Part shown: positions 62,240 through 64,000 of the stretch, one piece after another | Numbering within the stretch: the stretch's first letter is position 1 | Layout of the letters: every line of letters begins with the position of its first letter | Origin: Ulvibacterium marinum | GTDB lineage: Bacteria; Bacteroidota; Bacteroidia; Flavobacteriales; Flavobacteriaceae | Assembly (NCBI RefSeq): GCF_003626755.1 | Contig: NZ_RBCJ01000003.1 | Coordinates: 811,859 to 875,858, forward strand | Length of the DNA stretch: 64,000 nt | Direction of reading: 5' to 3' | Translations under genes and position numbers: made by a program | Notes under the pieces: generated by a model | Database searches by the model: none | The model's input: the letters and a program-made list of their open reading frames with translations, nothing else | Told to the model about the DNA's origin: nothing

Positions 62240-63231
62240 GACAATTAATCACCCTACTCTTTGGTCTATGGACCATAATAGGCTATGGACAAGGGCGTGA
62301 GTATGTTACCGTCAAAAAGACTATGGGCCTTATGGGTAGTCGTTTTGACATCACAGTGGTCGCGGCAACTGAAGAACTGGGATACATCAATATTGAAGAG
62401 GCCGCAGCGGAAATTACCCGAATCGAAAAAATGATTTCATCGTGGAATCCGGAATCCGAAACTTCATTGATCAATAAAAATGCCGGAATAAAACCGGTAA
62501 AGGTAAGTTTAGAGCTTTTTAAACTTATTGAAAGAGCCAAACAAATCTCGGAAATTACTGACGGCGCCTTTGATATTTCATATGCTTCAATGGACTTAAT
62601 TTGGAAATTTGATGGAAGCATGAAATATCTTCCAACAGAAACGGAAATCAAAAAATCCATTGCCAAGGTCGGATATAAAAAGATTATTTTGAACTCCGAC
62701 GAACAGACGGTTTTCCTACGACAAAGAGGGATGAAAATTTCATTTGGGGCCATAGGAAAAGGCTACGCCGCGGACAAGGCCAAAGAGTTGTTGGTTTCCA
62801 AACAGGTTATAGCAGGTATTATCAATGCCGCAGGAGACCTTACCACTTGGGGCACCAAAGCAAGTGGCGAAAAGTGGTTGATCGGTATTGCCAACCCCTT
62901 GAGCAAAGACAAGATTTTTTCATGGTTGCCTATTGTAGAATCTTCGGTAGCTACCTCGGGTAACTATGAAAAGTACGTACTGTTCAAAGGGAAAAAATAT
63001 ACACATATCATAGACCCTAGAACCGGATGGCCTTCTTCCGGGGTCAACAGCGTTTCCATTTTTTCTAAAAGTGCCGAACTCTGTGATGCCTTGGCAACAG
63101 CCGTTTTTATTATGGGCAAGGATGCCGGACTTGCACTTATCAATCAACTGGGAGGTACCGAGGTGATTCTCGTGGATGACAATAACAAAATCTATAAAAG
63201 CAATGGGATTATGTTTGAGAATAATCCCTAA
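62236..63231 (+). CDS. apbE: FAD:protein FMN transferase (ApbE), GTG start
   Basis: ApbE attaches FMN from FAD to Ser/Thr residues of exported proteins. The GTG at 62236 gives 331 residues with a signal peptide (MRQLITLLFGLWTIIGYGQ). GSRFDITV, GAIGKGYAADKAKELL, INAAGDLTTWG, TSGNYEKY, IIDPRTGWPSSGV and CDALATAVFIMG cover the FAD- and Mg-binding residues, so it should be active. It sits between a thioredoxin-type protein and a DUF4266 lipopeptide; no NqrC or other known flavinylation target is near, so the target is open. Confidence 0.95.
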   Translation: MRQLITLLFGLWTIIGYGQGREYVTVKKTMGLMGSRFDITVVAATEELGYINIEEAAAEITRIEKMISSWNPESETSLINKNAGIKPVKVSLELFKLIERAKQISEITDGAFDISYASMDLIWKFDGSMKYLPTETEIKKSIAKVGYKKIILNSDEQTVFLRQRGMKISFGAIGKGYAADKAKELLVSKQVIAGIINAAGDLTTWGTKASGEKWLIGIANPLSKDKIFSWLPIVESSVATSGNYEKYVLFKGKKYTHIIDPRTGWPSSGVNSVSIFSKSAELCDALATAVFIMGKDAGLALINQLGGTEVILVDDNNKIYKSNGIMFENNP

Positions 63232-63240
63232 CTTTAAAAT

Positions 63241-63450
63241 ATGAAGAAAGTATTGTTCATTTCAATGTTTGTCCTTTTTCTGACGTCCTGCGTGGCCGTA
63301 AAAGAATATGATAAGGTATACATTAATGATGAGGAAATGGTGTTATCTGCCAAAGGAAGCGAACGTTTTGAGACTAATTTTCAAATTTATCGAGAAGGCG
63401 CTTCCGGTGCCAATGGTGGTAAGACTGGAGGGGGTTGCGGATGTAACTGA
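63241..63450 (+). CDS. DUF4266 small lipoprotein ending in GGGCGCN
   Basis: The 69-residue product has a lipoprotein signal (MKKVLFISMFVLFLTSC), a short conserved part (VKEYDKVYINDEEMVLSAKG and SERFETNFQIYREGASG) and a Gly-rich tail with the pair CGC at the end. DUF4266 proteins of this size are of unknown function. It follows apbE by 9 bases and precedes the DUF3570 gene. The tail is a possible metal or cofactor site or a substrate of the neighbouring thioredoxin/ApbE; that is speculation. Confidence 0.88.
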   Translation: MKKVLFISMFVLFLTSCVAVKEYDKVYINDEEMVLSAKGSERFETNFQIYREGASGANGGKTGGGCGCN

Positions 63451-63563
63451 TTTAGACAGCGGGGAATGGATCAATGTTCTGAAACCGATGGATTACACTT
63501 AAACATTAAAACTCAAAAAATTTATAGTAACAATAACATTTAGAAACCCCTTAACTTTTTTCA

Positions 63564-64000
63564 TTGAAAGGAATTTTCTTTTTTGCTTTTACTCTAGTTA
63601 CCACCTTGGGTTTCTCCCAGAATGAGTCTACCACTTATAAAAAAAGGGTCCTGGAGACCGCGGAGATTGATCTGCTGTTCAGTTACTATGGGCAGGATGG
63701 CAACAATGCGGCGGTAACAGGTGGGGAAGGTACCGAAGAGCTTACCGATGTCACCTCCAGCATTGTGGTTCAAATTCCAATGAATGAAGATGATGTACTT
63801 ACCGTGGACGTTGGAATTTCTGCATATACTTCGGCATCGTCCAGTAATGTAAATCCGTTGGATGGAAACCCTAATAGGCAAATAAGCCCGTTTAATGCAT
63901 CTTCTGGAGCGTCCCGCAAAGATCAATTGGTACATTTTAACCCCTCGTACCGTCACAGTTCGGATGACCGGAATTCCGTCTGGACGGGAAATGCCTATGT
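63564..64000 (+). CDS. DUF3570 outer membrane protein, N-terminal part (cut by window edge)
   Basis: A TTG at 63564, 12 bases after an in-frame stop, opens a frame to the right edge (145 codons plus two bases). It starts with a signal peptide (MKGIFFFAFTLVTTLGFSQN) and goes on with YKKRVLETAEIDLLFSYYGQ, VTGGEGTEELTDVTSSIVVQ and NPSYRHSSDDRNSVWTGNAY. This is the DUF3570 pattern, a predicted outer-membrane beta-barrel that accompanies DUF4266 and ApbE genes. The remaining part lies outside. Role unknown. Confidence 0.8.
   Translation, partial: MKGIFFFAFTLVTTLGFSQNESTTYKKRVLETAEIDLLFSYYGQDGNNAAVTGGEGTEELTDVTSSIVVQIPMNEDDVLTVDVGISAYTSASSSNVNPLDGNPNRQISPFNASSGASRKDQLVHFNPSYRHSSDDRNSVWTGNAY

Overview
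The window looks like chromosome of a member of the Bacteroidota, most likely a marine Flavobacteriaceae (Maribacter/Zobellia/Arenibacter-like; the genus is a guess). The reasons are an AT-leaning composition, several textbook Bacteroidota promoters (TTG, 19 bases, TAnnTTTG, for example before a tRNA-Glu pair and a tRNA-Arg), A-rich leaders instead of Shine-Dalgarno sites, frequent TTG starts, an archaeal-type ProS, a Rho with a long Asn/Lys-rich insert, paired GSII and GSIII glutamine synthetases, and lipoprotein/GH92/LytTR/Oar-type genes.

Layout. 1-9.0 kb: truncated FadL-type porin, a Trp/Gly- and Arg/Ser-rich lipoprotein, proS, two identical tRNA-Glu genes, rpsT, a fasciclin lipoprotein, a HEAT-repeat protein, rho and a DUF4293 membrane protein. 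9-21.6 kb: an ArsR/SRPBCC pair, a PhoD-like phosphatase, a YfcE-type phosphoesterase, truA, an MsbA-like ABC exporter, cdaA, folP, DUF1599, a DoxX-type protein, a four-helix-bundle gene bounded by 31-base inverted repeats, tpiA, a prmA-clpS in-frame fusion and a YeeE/YedE pair. 21.9-35.1 kb: a mannoside-utilisation locus (three GH92, an SSS symporter, a cytoplasmic GH130, a CBM9-like protein, a DUF4838 protein) without SusC/SusD. It is followed by a Tat-exported epimerase, a LytS/LytTR two-component pair and a lone Oar-type TonB receptor. 41.9-44.6 kb is gene-poor, with a DUF2064 gene, a structured non-coding stretch, a small coiled-coil ORF, relics of tRNA-Arg 3' ends and the intact tRNA-Arg. 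44.1-48.9 kb: apt, a 51-codon TTG-start gene, an SPFH protein and a BlaI/BlaR1-type pair. 48.9-56.4 kb: a CaCA antiporter followed by four tandem paralogues with an N-terminal carboxypeptidase-regulatory-like domain. 56.5-64 kb: divergent GSII and GSIII, purM, a Rieske protein and a thioredoxin-ApbE-DUF4266-DUF3570 redox cluster running off the right end.

How the genes work together. The GH92 enzymes should strip alpha-mannose outside the cytoplasm; the symporter could import the released sugar, and GH130 would phosphorolyse a beta-mannoside such as Man-beta-1,4-GlcNAc. The LytS/LytTR pair next door has two direct repeats 21 bases apart before it, the usual geometry of a LytTR site. The right-end cluster looks like an extracytoplasmic redox or maturation system. 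The strongest candidates for something unusual are the terminal-repeat four-helix-bundle element, the PrmA-ClpS fusion, the four-gene paralogue array and the DUF4266/DUF3570 cluster.
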